From positions 1,120,001-1,184,000 of the forward strand of contig CP136061.1 in NCBI GenBank assembly GCA_032622095.1: a stretch of 64,000 nt of DNA, written 5' to 3'. Each line of letters begins with the position of its first letter. Within the stretch, counting starts at the first letter, position 1. This document shows positions 45,676-62,073 of the stretch, one piece after another. The translations under genes were made by a program, and so were the position numbers. This DNA comes from Siphonodentalium dalli (lineage: Eukaryota > Mollusca > Scaphopoda > Gadilida > Siphonodentaliidae). A model generated the notes under the pieces. That model was not told the origin of the DNA, searched no databases, and worked only from the letters and a program-made list of their open reading frames with translations.

Positions 45676-46799
45676 AAGTATACAGCAAATACAGACATAC
45701 AGTAAATACAAGTATACAGCAAATACAGACATACAGTAAATACAGACATACAGTAAATACAGGTATACAGCAAATACAGGTATACAGTAAATACAGGTAT
45801 ACAGCAAATACAGACATACAGTAAATACAAGTATACAGCAAATATAAGTATACAGCAAATACAGACATACAGTAAATACAAGTATACAGCAAATACAGAC
45901 ATACAGTAAATACAGGTATACAGCAAATACAGGTATACAGCAAATACAGGTATACAGTAAATACAGGTATACAGTAAATACACGTATACAGCAAATACAC
46001 GTATACAGCAAATACACGTATACAGCAAATACAAGTATACAGTAAATACAGGTATACAGTAAATACACGTATACAGCAAATACACGTATACAGTAAATAC
46101 AGGTATACAGCAAATACAGACATACAGTAAATACAGACATACAGTAAATACAGGTATACAGTAAATACACGTATACAGCAAATACACGTATACAGCAAAT
46201 ACACGTATACAGCAAATACAAGTATACAGTAAATACAGGTATACAGCAAATACAGACATACAGTAAATACAAGTATACAGCAAATACAGGTATACAGCAA
46301 ATACAGGTATACAGCAAATACAGGTATACAGCAAATACAGCCATACAGTAAATACAAGTATACAGCAAATACAGACATACAGTAAATACAAGTATACAGC
46401 AAATACAGACATACAGTAAATACAGACATACAGTAAATACAGGTATACAGCAAATACAGGTACACAGTAAATACAGGTATACAGCAAATACAGACATACA
46501 GTAAATACAAGTATACAGCAAATATAAGTATACAGCAAATACAGACATACAGTAAATACAAGTATACAGCAAATACAGACATACAGTAAATACAGGTATA
46601 CAGCAAATACAGGTATACAGCAAATACAGGTATACAGTAAATACAGGTATACAGTAAATACACGTATACAGCAAATACACGTATACAGCAAATACACGTA
46701 TACAGCAAATACAAGTATACAGTAAATACAGGTATACAGTAAATACACGTATACAGCAAATACACGTATACAGTAAATACAGGTATACAGCAAATACAG
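45676..46799 (+). repeat. 680-bp-offset direct repeat (444 bp copies)
   Basis: 45676-46119 matches 46356-46799 at an offset of 680 bp (40 monomers). One difference was seen: TATACAG at 45783 became TACACAG at 46463. The repeat includes a characteristic run of CACGTA monomers (near 45980-46090 and 46660-46770). The region 44-47.6 kb is one of the CpG-containing CACGTA-rich parts of the array. Confidence 0.87.
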
Positions 46800-49700
46800 G
46801 TATACAGTAAATACACGTATACAGTAAATACAGGTATACAGCAAATACAGACATACAGTAAATACAGACATACAGTAAATACAGGTATACAGTAAATACA
46901 GACATACAGTAAATACAGGTATACAGCAAATACAGACATACAGTAAATACAGACATACAGTAAATACAGGTATACAGTAAATACAGGTATACAGTAAATA
47001 CAGGTATACAGTAAATACACGTATACAGCAAATACACGTATACAGCAAATACAAGTATACAGTAAATACAGGTATACAGCAAATACAGACATACAGTAAA
47101 TACAGACATACAGTAAATACAAGTATACAGCAAATACAGGTATACAGTAAATACAGGTATACAGCAAATACAGGTATACAGCAAATACAGGTATACAGTA
47201 AATACAGGTATACAGCAAATACAGGTATACAGCAAATACAGGTATACAGCAAATACAGGTATACAGTAAATACAGACATACAGTAAATACAAGTATACAG
47301 CAAATACAGGTATACAGTAAATACAGGTATACAGCAAATACAGGTATACAGCAAATACAGGTATACAGCAAATACAGGTATACAGTAAATACAGACATAC
47401 AGTAAATACAAGTATACAGTAAATACAGGTATACAGCAAATACAGACATACAGTAAATACAGGTATACAGTAAATACAGGTATACAGCAAATACAGACAT
47501 ACAGCAAATACAGACATACAGTAAATACACGTATACAGCAAATACACGTATACAGCAAATACACGTATACAGCAAATACAAGTATACAGCAAATACAGAC
47601 ATACAGTAAATACAGGTATACAGCAAATACAGACATACAGTAAATACAGGTATACAGCAAATACAGACATACAGTAAATACAGGTATACAGCAAATACAG
47701 ATATACAGTAAATACAGGTATACAGCAAATACAGACATACAGTAAATACAAGTATACAGCAAATATAAGTATACAGCAAATACAGACATACAGTAAATAC
47801 AGGTATACAGCAAATACAGACATACAGTAAATACAGGTATACAGCAAATACAGACATACAGTAAATATAAGTATACAGCAAATACAGACATACAGTAAAT
47901 ACACGTATACAGCAAATACAGACATACAGTAAATACAAGTATACAGCAAATACAGACATACAGTAAATACAGGTATACAGCAAATACAGACATACAGTAA
48001 ATACAGGTATACAGCAAATACAGACATACAGTAAATACAGGTATACAGCAAATACAGACATACAGTAAATACAGGTATACAGCAAATACAGACATACAGT
48101 AAATACAGGTATACAGCAAATATAAGTATACAGCAAATATAAGTATACAGCAAATACAGACATACAGTAAATACAAGTATACAGCAAATACAGACATACA
48201 GTAAATACAGGTATACATCAAATACAGGTATACTGTAAATACAGACATACAGCAAATACAGACATACAGTAAATACAGGTATACAGTAAATACAGACATA
48301 CAGCAAATACAGACATACAGTAAATACAGGTATACAGTAAATACAGACATACAGTAAATACAGGTATACAGCAAATACAGGTATACAGCAAATACAGACA
48401 TACAGCAAATACAGGTATACAGCAAATACAGACATACAGTAAATACAAGTATACAGCAAATACAGACATACAGTAAATACAAGTATACAGCAAATACAGA
48501 CATACAGTAAATACAGGTATACAGCAAATACAGGTATACAGTAAATACAGACATACAGTAAATACAGGTATACAGCAAATACAGACATACAGTAAATACA
48601 AGTATACAGCAAATACAGACATACAGTAAATACAGGTATACAGCAAATACAGGTATACAGTAAATACAGATATACAGTAAATACAAGTATACAGCAAATA
48701 CAGACATACAGTAAATACAAGTATACAGCAAATACAGACATACAGTAAATACAGGTATACAGCAAATACAGGTATACAGTAAATACAGACATACAGTAAA
48801 TACAGGTATACAGCAAATACAGGTATACAGTAAATACAGGTATACAGCAAATACAGACATACAGTAAATACAAGTATACAGCAAATACAGACATACAGCA
48901 AATACAGGTATACAGCAAATACAGACATACAGTAAATACAAGTATACAGCAAATACAGACATACAGTAAATACAGGTATACAGTAAATACAGACATACAG
49001 TAAATACAGGTATACAGTAAATACAGACATACAGTAAATACAGACATACAGTAAATACAAGTATACAGCAAATACAGACATACAGTAAATACAGACATAC
49101 AGTAAATACAAGTATACAGCAAATACAGACATACAGTAAATACAAGTATACAGCAAATACAGACATACAGTAAATACAAGTATACAGCAAATACAGACAT
49201 ACAGTAAATACAAGTATACAGCAAATACAGACATACAGCAAATACAAGTATACAGCAAATACAGACATACAGTAAATACAGACATACAGTAAATACAGGT
49301 ATACAGCAAATACAGACATACAGTAAATACAGACATACAGTAAATACAGACATACAGTAAATACAGACATACAGTAAATACAGACATACAGTAAATACAG
49401 ACATACAGCAAATACAGGTATACAGCAAATACAGACATACAGTAAATACAAGTATACAGCAAATACAGACATACAGTAAATACAAGTATACAGCAAATAC
49501 AGACATACAGTAAATACAAGTATACAGCAAATACAGACATACAGTAAATACAAGTATACAGCAAATACAGGTATACAGTAAATACAAGTATACAGTAAAT
49601 ACAGACATACAGTAAATACAAGTATACAGCAAATACAGACATACAGTAAATACAAGTATACAGCAAATACAGACATACAGTAAATACAGGTATACAGCAA

Positions 49701-50303
49701 ATACAAGTATACAGCAAATACAGGTATACAGCAAATACAGACATACAGCAAATACAAGTATACAGCAAATACAGACATACAGTAAATACAGACATACAGT
49801 AAATACAGGTATACAGCAAATACAAGTATACAGCAAATACAGGTATACAGCAAATACAGACATACAGCAAATACAAGTATACAGCAAATACAGACATACA
49901 GTAAATATAGGTATACAGCAAATACAGACATACAGTAAATACAGACATACAGTAAATACAGGTATACAGTAAATATAGGTATACAGCAAATACAGACATA
50001 CAGTAAATACAAGTATACAGCAAATACAGACATACAGTAAATACAGGTATACAGCAAATACAAGTATACAGCAAATACAGGTATACAGCAAATACAGACA
50101 TACAGCAAATACAAGTATACAGCAAATACAGACATACAGTAAATACAGACATACAGTAAATACAGGTATACAGCAAATACAAGTATACAGCAAATACAGG
50201 TATACAGCAAATACAGACATACAGCAAATACAAGTATACAGCAAATACAGACATACAGTAAATACAGACATACAGTAAATACAGGTATACAGTAAATATA
50301 GGT

Positions 50304-53300
50304 ATACAGTAAATACAAGTATACAGCAAATACAGACATACAGTAAATACAAGTATACAGCAAATACAGACATACAGTAAATACAGGTATACAGCAAATA
50401 CAGGTATACAGTAAATACAGACATACAGTAAATACAGGTATACAGCAAATACAGGTATACAGTAAATACAGGTATACAGCAAATACAGACATACAGTAAA
50501 TACAGGTATACAGCAAATACAGACATACAGTAAATACAGGTATACAGCAAATACAGACATACAGTAAATACAGACATACAGTAAATACAAGTATACAGCA
50601 AATACAGACATACAGTAAATACAAGTATACAGCAAATACAGACATACAGTAAATACAAGTATACAGCAAATACAGACATACAGTAAATACAAGTATACAG
50701 CAAATACAGACATACAGCAAATACAAGTATACAGCAAATACAGACATACAGCAAATACAGGTATACAGCAAATACAGACATACAGTAAATACAGGTATAC
50801 AGCAAATACAGACATACAGTAAATACAAGTATACAGCAAATACAGACATACAGTAAATACAGGTATACAGCAAATACAGACATACAGCAAATACAGGTAT
50901 ACAGCAAATACAGACATACAGCAAATACAGGTATACAGCAAATACAGACATACAGTAAATACAAGTATACAGCAAATACAGACATACAGTAAATACAAGT
51001 ATACAGCAAATACAGACATACAGTAAATACAGGTATACAGCAAATACAGGTATACAGTAAATACAGACATACAGTAAATACAGGTATACAGCAAATACAG
51101 ACATACAGTAAATACAAGTATACAGCAAATACAGACATACAGCAAATACAGACATACAGTAAATACAAGTATACAGCAAATACAGACATACAGTAAATAC
51201 AGGTATACAGTAAATACAGACATACAGTAAATACAGACATACAGCAAATACAGGTATACAGCAAATACAGACATACAGTAAATACAAGTATACAGCAAAT
51301 ACAGACATACAGTAAATACAGACATACAGTAAATACAAGTATACAGCAAATACAGACATACAGTAAATACAAGTATACAGCAAATACAGACATACAGTAA
51401 ATACAAGTATACAGCAAATACAGACATACAGCAAATACAAGTATACAGCAAATACAAGTATACAGTAAATACAGGTATACAGCAAATACAGGTATACAGC
51501 AAATACAGGTATACAGTAAATACAGGTATACAGTAAATACAGGTATACAGCAAATACAGACATACAGTAAATACAGGTATACAGTAAATACAGACATACA
51601 GTAAATACAAGTATACAGCAAATACAGGTATACAGCAAATACAGACATACAGTAAATACAAGTATACAGCAAATACAGACATACAGTAAATACAAGTATA
51701 CAGCAAATACAGACATACAGTAAATACAAGTATACAGCAAATACAGGTATACAGCAAATACAGGTATACAGCAAATACAGACATACAGCAAATATAAGTA
51801 TACAGCAAATACAGGTATACAGTAAATACAGGTATACAGCAAATACAGACATACAGTAAATACAGGTATACAGTAAATACAGGTATACAGCAAATACAGA
51901 CATACAGTAAATACAGGTATACAGTAAATACAGACATACAGTAAATACAAGTATACAGCAAATACAGACATACAGTAAATACAAGTATACAGCAAATACA
52001 GACATACAGTAAATACAAGTATACAGCAAATACAGACATACAGTAAATACAAGTATACAGCAAATACAGACATACAGTAAATACAGACATACAGTAAATA
52101 CAGGTATACAGCAAATACAGACATACAGTAAATACAGACATACAGTAATTACAGACATACAGTAAATACAGACATACAGTAAATACAGACATACAGTAAA
52201 TACAGACATACAGCAAATACAGGTATACAGCAAATACAGACATACAGTAAATACAAGTATACAGCAAATACAGACATACAGTAAATACAAGTATACAGCA
52301 AATACAGACATACAGTAAATACAAGTATACAGCAAATACAGACATACAGTAAATACAAGTATACAGCAAATACAGGTATACAGTAAATACAAGTATACAG
52401 TAAATACAGACATACAGTAAATACAAGTATACAGCAAATACAGACATACAGTAAATACAAGTATACAGCAAATACAGACATACAGTAAATACAGACATAC
52501 AGTAAATACAGGTATACAGCAAATACAGACATACAGTAAATACAGGTATACAGCAAATACAGACATACAGTAAATACAGGTATACAGTAAATACAGACAT
52601 ACAGCAAATACAGGTATACAGCAAATACAGACATACAGTAAATACAAGTATACAGCAAATACAGACATACAGTAAATACAAGTATACAGCAAATACAGAC
52701 ATACAGTAAATACAGGTATACAGCAAATACAGGTATACAGTAAATACAGACATACAGTAAATACAGGTATACAGCAAATACAGGTATACAGTAAATACAG
52801 GTATACAGCAAATACAGACATACAGTAAATACAGGTATACAGCAAATACAGACATACAGTAAATACAGGTATACAGCAAATACAGACATACAGTAAATAC
52901 AGACATACAGTAAATACAAGTATACAGCAAATACAGACATACAGTAAATACAAGTATACAGCAAATACAGACATACAGTAAATACAAGTATACAGCAAAT
53001 ACAGACATACAGTAAATACAAGTATACAGCAAATACAGACATACAGCAAATACAAGTATACAGCAAATACAGACATACAGCAAATACAGGTATACAGCAA
53101 ATACAGACATACAGTAAATACAGGTATACAGCAAATACAGACATACAGTAAATACAAGTATACAGCAAATACAGACATACAGTAAATACAGGTATACAGC
53201 AAATACAGACATACAGCAAATACAGGTATACAGCAAATACAGACATACAGCAAATACAGGTATACAGCAAATACAGACATACAGTAAATACAAGTATACA

Positions 53301-54296
53301 GCAAATACAGACATACAGTAAATACAAGTATACAGCAAATACAGACATACAGTAAATACAGGTATACAGCAAATACAGGTATACAGTAAATACAGACATA
53401 CAGTAAATACAGGTATACAGCAAATACAGACATACAGTAAATACAAGTATACAGCAAATACAGACATACAGCAAATACAGACATACAGTAAATACAAGTA
53501 TACAGCAAATACAGACATACAGTAAATACAGGTATACAGTAAATACAGACATACAGTAAATACAGACATACAGCAAATACAGGTATACAGCAAATACAGA
53601 CATACAGTAAATACAAGTATACAGCAAATACAGACATACAGTAAATACAGACATACAGTAAATACAAGTATACAGCAAATACAGACATACAGTAAATACA
53701 AGTATACAGCAAATACAGACATACAGTAAATACAAGTATACAGCAAATACAGACATACAGCAAATACAAGTATACAGCAAATACAAGTATACAGTAAATA
53801 CAGGTATACAGCAAATACAGGTATACAGCAAATACAGGTATACAGTAAATACAGGTATACAGTAAATACAGGTATACAGCAAATACAGACATACAGTAAA
53901 TACAGGTATACAGTAAATACAGACATACAGTAAATACAAGTATACAGCAAATACAGGTATACAGCAAATACAGACATACAGTAAATACAAGTATACAGCA
54001 AATACAGACATACAGTAAATACAAGTATACAGCAAATACAGACATACAGTAAATACAAGTATACAGCAAATACAGGTATACAGCAAATACAGGTATACAG
54101 CAAATACAGACATACAGCAAATATAAGTATACAGCAAATACAGGTATACAGTAAATACAGGTATACAGCAAATACAGACATACAGTAAATACAGGTATAC
54201 AGTAAATACAGGTATACAGCAAATACAGACATACAGTAAATACAGGTATACAGTAAATACAGACATACAGTAAATACAAGTATACAGCAAATACAG
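50304..54296 (+). repeat. 2,329-bp-offset higher-order repeat (1,664 bp identical copies)
   Basis: 50304-51967 and 52633-54296 are identical over 1,664 bases at an offset of 2329 bp (137 monomers); no difference was seen. An isolated AAATATAAGTA monomer near 51790 and 54120 in otherwise AAATACA array confirms the register. Identity ends sharply on both sides (50303 and 51968 differ from their partners). With no substitutions, this is among the youngest events visible, or has been homogenised by conversion. Confidence 0.93.
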
Positions 54297-57200
54297 GTAT
54301 ACAGCAAATACAGACATACAGTAAATACAGGTATACAGCAAATACAGACATACAGTAAATACAAGTATACAGCAAATACAGACATACAGTAAATACAGGT
54401 ATACAGTAAATACAGACATACAGTAAATACAAGTATACAGCAAATATAAGTATACAGCAAATACAGACATACAGTAAATACAAGTATACAGCAAATACAG
54501 ACATACAGTAAATACAAGTATACAGCAAATACAGGTATACAGCAAATACAGATATACAGCAAATACAGGTATACAGCAAATACAGACATACAGTAAATAC
54601 AGGTATACAGCAAATACAGACATACAGCAAATACAGACATACAGTAAATACAAGTATACAGCAAATACAGACATACAGTAAATACAGGTATACAGTAAAT
54701 ACAGGTATACAGCAAATACAGACATACAGTAAATACAGGTATACAGTAAATACAGACATACAGTAAATACAAGTATACAGCAAATATAAGTATACAGCAA
54801 ATACAGACATACAGTAAATACAAGTATACAGCAAATACAAGTATACAGCAAATACAGACATACAGTAAATACAGGTATACAGTAAATACAGACATACAGT
54901 AAATACAAGTATACAGCAAATATAAGTATACAGCAAATACAGACATACAGTAAATACAAGTATACAGCAAATACAGACATACAGTAAATACAAGTATACA
55001 GCAAATACAGGTATACAGCAAATACAGATATACAGCAAATACAGGTATACAGCAAATACATACATACAGTAAATACATGTATACAGCAAATACAGACATA
55101 CAGCAAATACAGACATACAGTAAATACAAGTATACAGCAAATACAGACATACAGCAAATACAGACATACAGTAAATACAGACATACAGCAAATACAGGTA
55201 TACAGCAAATACAGACATACAGCAAATACAGACATACAGTAAATACAAGTATACAGCAAATACAGACATACAGCAAATACAGACATACAGTAAATACAAG
55301 TATACAGCAAATACAGACATACAGTAAATACAGGTATACAGTAAATACAGACATACAGTAAATACAAGTATACAGCAAATACAGACATACAGTAAATACA
55401 GGTATACAGCAAATACAGACATACAGCAAATACAGACATACAGTAAATACAGGTATACAGCAAATACAGACATACAGCAAATACAGACATACAGTAAATA
55501 CAAGTATACAGCAAATACAGACATACAGCAAATACAGACATACAGTAAATACAAGTATACAGCAAATACAGACATACAGTAAATACAGGTATACAGTAAA
55601 TACAGACATACAGTAAATACAAGTATACAGCAAATACAGACATACAGTAAATACAGGTATACAGTAAATACAGGTATACAGCAAATACAAGTATACAGCA
55701 AATACAGGTATACAGCAAATACAGGTATACAGCAAATACAGGTATACAGTAAATACAGGTATACAGCAAATACAGGTATTCAGTAAATACAGGTATACAG
55801 CAAATACAGACATACAGCAAATACAGGTATACAGCAAAAACAGACATACAGCAAATACAGACATACAGTAAATACAGACATACAGTAAATACAGACATAC
55901 AGTAAATACAAGTATACAGCAAATACAGACATACAGTAAATACAGACATACAGTAAATACAAGTATACAGCAAATACAGACATACAGCAAATACAGACAT
56001 ACAGTAAATACAGACATACAGTAAATACAGACATACAGTAAATACAAGTATACAGCAAATACAGACATACAGTAAATACAGACATACAGTAAATACAAGT
56101 ATACAGCAAATACAGACATACAGTAAATACAGGTATACAGCAAATACAGACATACAGCAAATACAGACATACAGTAAATACAAGTATACAGCAAATACAG
56201 ACATACAGCAAATACAGACATACAGTAAATACAAGTATACAGCAAATACAGACATACAGCAAATACAGACATACAGTAAATACAAGTATACAGCAAATAC
56301 AGACATACAGTAAATACAGGTATACAGTAAATACAGACATACAGTAAATACAAGTATACAGCAAATACAGACATACAGTAAATACAAGTATACAGTAAAT
56401 ACAGACATACAGTAAATACAGACATACAGTAAATACAGACATACAGTAAATACAGACATACAGTAAATACAGACATACAGTAAATACAGACATACAGTAA
56501 ATACAAGTATACAGTAAATACAGACATACAGTAAATACAGGTATACAGTAAATACAGACATACAGTAAATACAAGTATACAGCAAATACAGACATACAGT
56601 AAATACAGGTATACAGTAAATACAGACATACAGTAAATACAAGTATACAGCAAATACAGACATACAGTAAATACAGGTATACAGTAAATACAGACATACA
56701 GTAAATACAAGTATACAGTAAATACAGACATACAGTAAATACAGGTATACAGCAAATACAGACATACAGTAAATACAAGTATACAGCAAATACAGACATA
56801 CAGTAAATACAGGTATACAGTAAATACAGACATACAGTAAATACAAGTATACAGCAAATACAGACATACAGTAAATACAAGTATACAGCAAATACAGACA
56901 TACAGCAAATACAGACATACAGTAAATACAAGTATACAGCAAATACAGACATACAGTAAATACAGGTTTACAGCAAATACAGACATACAGTAAATACAAG
57001 TATACAGCAAATACAGACATACAGCAAATACAGACATACAGTAAATACAAGTATACAGCAAATACAGACATACAGTAAATACAGGTATACAGTAAATACA
57101 GACATACAGTAAATACAAGTATACAGCAAATACAGACATACAGTAAATACAAGTATACAGTAAATACAGACATACAGTAAATACAGACATACAGTAAATA

Positions 57201-59806
57201 CAGACATACAGTAAATACAGACATACAGTAAATACAGACATACAGTAAATACAGACATACAGTAAATACAAGTATACAGTAAATACAGACATACAGTAAA
57301 TACAGGTATACAGTAAATACAGGTATACAGTAAATACAAGTATACAGCAAATACAGACATACAGTAAATACAAGTATACAGCAAATACAGATATACAGTA
57401 AATACAGATATACAGTAAATACAAGTATACAGCAAATACAGACATACAGTAAATACAAGTATACAGCAAATACAGACATACAGCAAATACAGACATACAG
57501 TAAATACAAGTATACAGCAAATACAGACATACAGTAAATACAGGTATACAGCAAATACAGACATACAGCAAATACAAGTATACAGCAAATACAGACATAC
57601 AGTAAATACAAGTATACAGCAAATACAGACATACAGTAAATACAAGTATACAGCAAATACAGACATACAGCAAATACAGACATACAGTAAATACAAGTAT
57701 ACAGCAAATACAAGTATACAGTAAATACAAGTATACAGCAAATACAAGTATACAGTAAATACAAGTATACAGCAAATACAGACATACAGTAAATACAAGT
57801 ATACAGCAAATACAAGTATACAGTAAATACAAGTATACAGCAAATACAGACATACAGTAAATACAAGTATACAGCAAATACAGACATACAGTAAATACAG
57901 GTATACAGTAAATACAGACATACAGTAAATACAGACATACAGTAAATACAGACATACAGTAAATACAGACATACAGTAAATACAGACATACAGAAAATAC
58001 AGACATACAGTAAATACAGACATACAGTAAATACAGACATACAGTAAATACAAGTATACAGTAAATACAGACATACAGTAAATACACGTATACAGCAAAT
58101 ACAGACATACAGTAAATACAGGTATACAGTAAATACAAGTATACAGCAAATACAGACATACAGTAAATACAGGTATACAGCAAATACAGACATACAGTAA
58201 ATACAGGTATACAGTAAATACAGACATACAGTAAATACAGACATACAGTAAATACAGACATACAGTAAATACAGACATACAGTAAATACAGACATACAGT
58301 AAATACAGACATACAGTAAATACAGACATACAGTAAATACAGACATACAGTAAATACAAGTATACAGTAAATACAGACATACAGTAAATACAAGTATACA
58401 GCAAATACAGACATACAGTAAATACAAGTATACAGCAAATACAGACATACAGTAAATACAAGTATACAGCAAATACAAGTATACAGTAAATACAGGTATA
58501 CAGTAAATACAGACATACAGTAAATACAGACATACAGTAAATACAGACATACAGTAAATACAGGTATACAGCAAATACAGACATACAGTAAATACAAGTA
58601 TACAGCAAATACAGACATACAGCAAATACAGACATACAGTAAATACAAGTATACAGCAAATACAGACATACAGTAAATACAGGTATACAGCAAATACAGA
58701 CATACAGTAAATACAAGTATACAGCAAATACAGACATACAGTAAATACAAGTATACAGCAAATACAAGTATACAGTAAATACAAGTATACAGCAAATACA
58801 GACATACAGTAAATACAAGTATACAGTAAATACAAGTATACAGCAAATACAGACATACAGTAAATACAGGTATACAGCAAATACAGACATACAGTAAATA
58901 CAGGTATACAGCAAATACAGGTATACAGCAAATACAGACATACAGTAAATACAAGTATACAGCAAATACAGACATACAGTAAATACAAGTATACAGCAAA
59001 TACAGACATACAGTAAATACAAGTATACAGCAAATACAAGTATACAGTAAATACAGGTATACAGTAAATACAGATATACAGCAAATACAGACATACAGTA
59101 AATACAAGTATACAGCAAATACAGACATACAGCAAATACAGACATACAGTAAATACAAGTATACAGCAAATACAGACATACAGCAAATACAGACATACAG
59201 TAAATACAAGTATACAGCAAATACAGACATACAGTAAATACAAGTATACAGCAAATACAAGTATACAGTAAATACAAGTATACAGCAAATACACGTATAC
59301 AGCAAATACAGACATACAGTAAATACAAGTATACAGCAAATACAGATATACAGCAAATACAGACATACAGTAAATACAAGTATACAGCAAATACAGACAT
59401 ACAGCAAATACAGACATACAGTAAATACAAGTATACAGCAAATACAGACATACAGCAAATACAGACATACAGTAAATACAAGTATACAGCAAATACAGAC
59501 ATACAGTAAATACAAGTATACAGCAAATACAAGTATACAGTAAATACAAGTATACAGCAAATACAGACATACAGTAAATACAAGTATACAGCAAATACAG
59601 ACATACAGTAAATACAGGTATACAGCAAATACAGGTATACAGCAAATACAGACATACAGCAAATACAGACATACAGTAAATACAAGTATACAGCAAATAC
59701 AGACATACAGTAAATACAGACATACAGTAAATACAAGTATACAGCAAATACAGACATACAGTAAATACAAGTATACAGCAAATACAGACATACAGCAAAT
59801 ACAGAC

Positions 59807-62073
59807 ATACAGTAAATACAAGTATACAGCAAATACAGACATACAGTAAATACAGGTATACAGCAAATACAGACATACAGCAAATACAGACATACAGTAA
59901 ATACAAGTATACAGCAAATACAGACATACAGTAAATACAAGTATACAGCAAATACAGGTATACAGTAAATACAGGTATACAGCAAATACAGGTATACAGC
60001 AAATACAGGTATACAGTAAATACACGTATACAGCAAATACAGACATACAGTAAATACAAGTATACAGTAAATACAGACATACAGTAAATACAGGTATACA
60101 GTAAATACATGTATACAGCAAATACAGACATACAGCAAATACAGACATACAGTAAATACAAGTATACAGCAAATACAGGTATACAGTAAATACAGGTATA
60201 CAGCAAATACAGGTATACAGCAAATACAGGTATACAGTAAATACACGTATACAGCAAATACAGACATACAGTAAATACAAGTATACAGCAAATACAGACA
60301 TACAGTAAATACAGACATACAGTAGATACAGGTATACAGTAAATACAGACATACAGCAAATACAGACATACAGTAAATACAAGTATACAGCAAATACAGA
60401 CATACAGTAAATACAGACATACAGTAAATACAGATATACAGTAAATACAAGTATACAGCAAATACAGACATACAGTAAATACAAGTATACAGCAAATACA
60501 AGTATACAGCAAATACAGACATACAGTAAATACAAGTATACAGCAAATACAGACATACAGTAAATACAGACATACAGTAAATACAGATATACAGTAAATA
60601 CAGACATACAGCAAATACAGACATACAGTAAATACAGACATACAGTAAATACAGATATACAGTAAATACAAGTATACAGCAAATACAGACATACAGTAAA
60701 TACAAGTATACAGCAAATACAGACATACAGTAAATACAGACATACAGTAAATACAGATATACAGTAAATACAAGTATACAGCAAATACAGATATACAGTA
60801 AATACAGGTATACAGCAAATACAGACATACAGTAAATACAAGTATACAGCAAATACAGACATACAGTAAATACAGACATACAGTAAATACAGGTATACAG
60901 TAAATACAGACATACAGCAAATACAGACATACAGTAAATACAGGTATACAGCAAATACAGACATACAGTAAATACACGTATACAGCAAATACAGACATAC
61001 AGTAAATACAGACATACAGTAAATACAGACATACAGTAAATACAGACATACAGTAAATACAGACATACAGTAAATACAGATATACAGTAAATACAAGTAT
61101 ACAGCAAATACAGACATACAGTAAATACAGGTATACAGTAAATACAGGTATACAGCAAATACAGACATACAGTAAATACAAGTATACAGTAAATACAAGT
61201 ATACAGCAAATACAGACATACAGTAAATACAAGTATACAGCAAATACAGACATACAGCAAATACAGACATACAGTAAATACAAGTATACAGCAAATACAG
61301 ACATACAGTAAATACAAGTATACAGCAAATACAGACATACAGCAAATACAGACATACAGTAAATACAAGTATACAGCAAATACAGACATACAGTAAATAC
61401 AGGTATACAGCAAATACAGACATACAGCAAATACAGACATACAGTAAATACAAGTATACAGCAAATACAGACATACAGTAAATACAAGTATACAGCAAAT
61501 ACAGGTATACAGTAAATACAGATATACAGTAAATACAGGTATACAGTAAATACAGGTATACAGCAAATACAGACATACAGTAAATACAAGTATACAGCAA
61601 ATACAGACATACAGCAAATACAGACATACAGTAAATACAAGTATACAGCAAATACAGACATACAGCAAATACAGACATACAGTAAATACAAGTATACAGC
61701 AAATACAGACATACAGTAAATACAAGTATACAGCAAATACAGACATACAGCAAATACAGACATACAGTAAATACAGGTATACAGCAAATACAGACATACA
61801 GTAAATACAAGTATACAGCAAATACAGGTATACAGTAAATACAGGTATACAGTAAATACAAGTATACAGCAAATACAGACATACAGTAAATACAGGTATA
61901 CAGCAAATACAGACATACAGCAAATACAGACATACAGTAAATACAAGTATACAGCAAATACAGACATACAGTAAATACAAGTATACAGCAAATACAGGTA
62001 TACAGTAAATACAGGTATACAGCAAATACAGGTATACAGCAAATACAGGTATACAGTAAATACACGTATACAG
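59807..62073 (+). repeat. 2,040-bp-offset direct repeat (227 bp copies)
   Basis: 59807-60033 and 61847-62073 are identical at an offset of 2040 bp (120 monomers), ending in three GGTA monomers and a CACGTA monomer. Flanking sequence on both sides has diverged, so this may be the remnant of a longer and older duplication. Confidence 0.8.

Noticed and set aside
55077-55361. Plus-strand open frame of 94 codons
   Set aside because: It is pure satellite. It stays open only because several consecutive monomers lack an in-frame TAA at the usual GTAAATA position. No ribosome-binding or splice context and no non-repeat sequence.
27250-55701. Minus-strand open frame of about 9,480 codons, and similar ones at 4711-27144, 7793-27196, 27236-48187, 48218-62824, 52149-63980, 27213-37910, 41604-52124, 1213-4704, 37986-41603 and 56968-63096
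   Set aside because: All three minus frames are open over the same DNA, and the encoded product is only a 17-residue satellite periodicity. Frames end at random point mutations, and two start or end in the palindromic insertion. The lack of stops follows directly from the monomer sequence, so there is no evidence of a gene.
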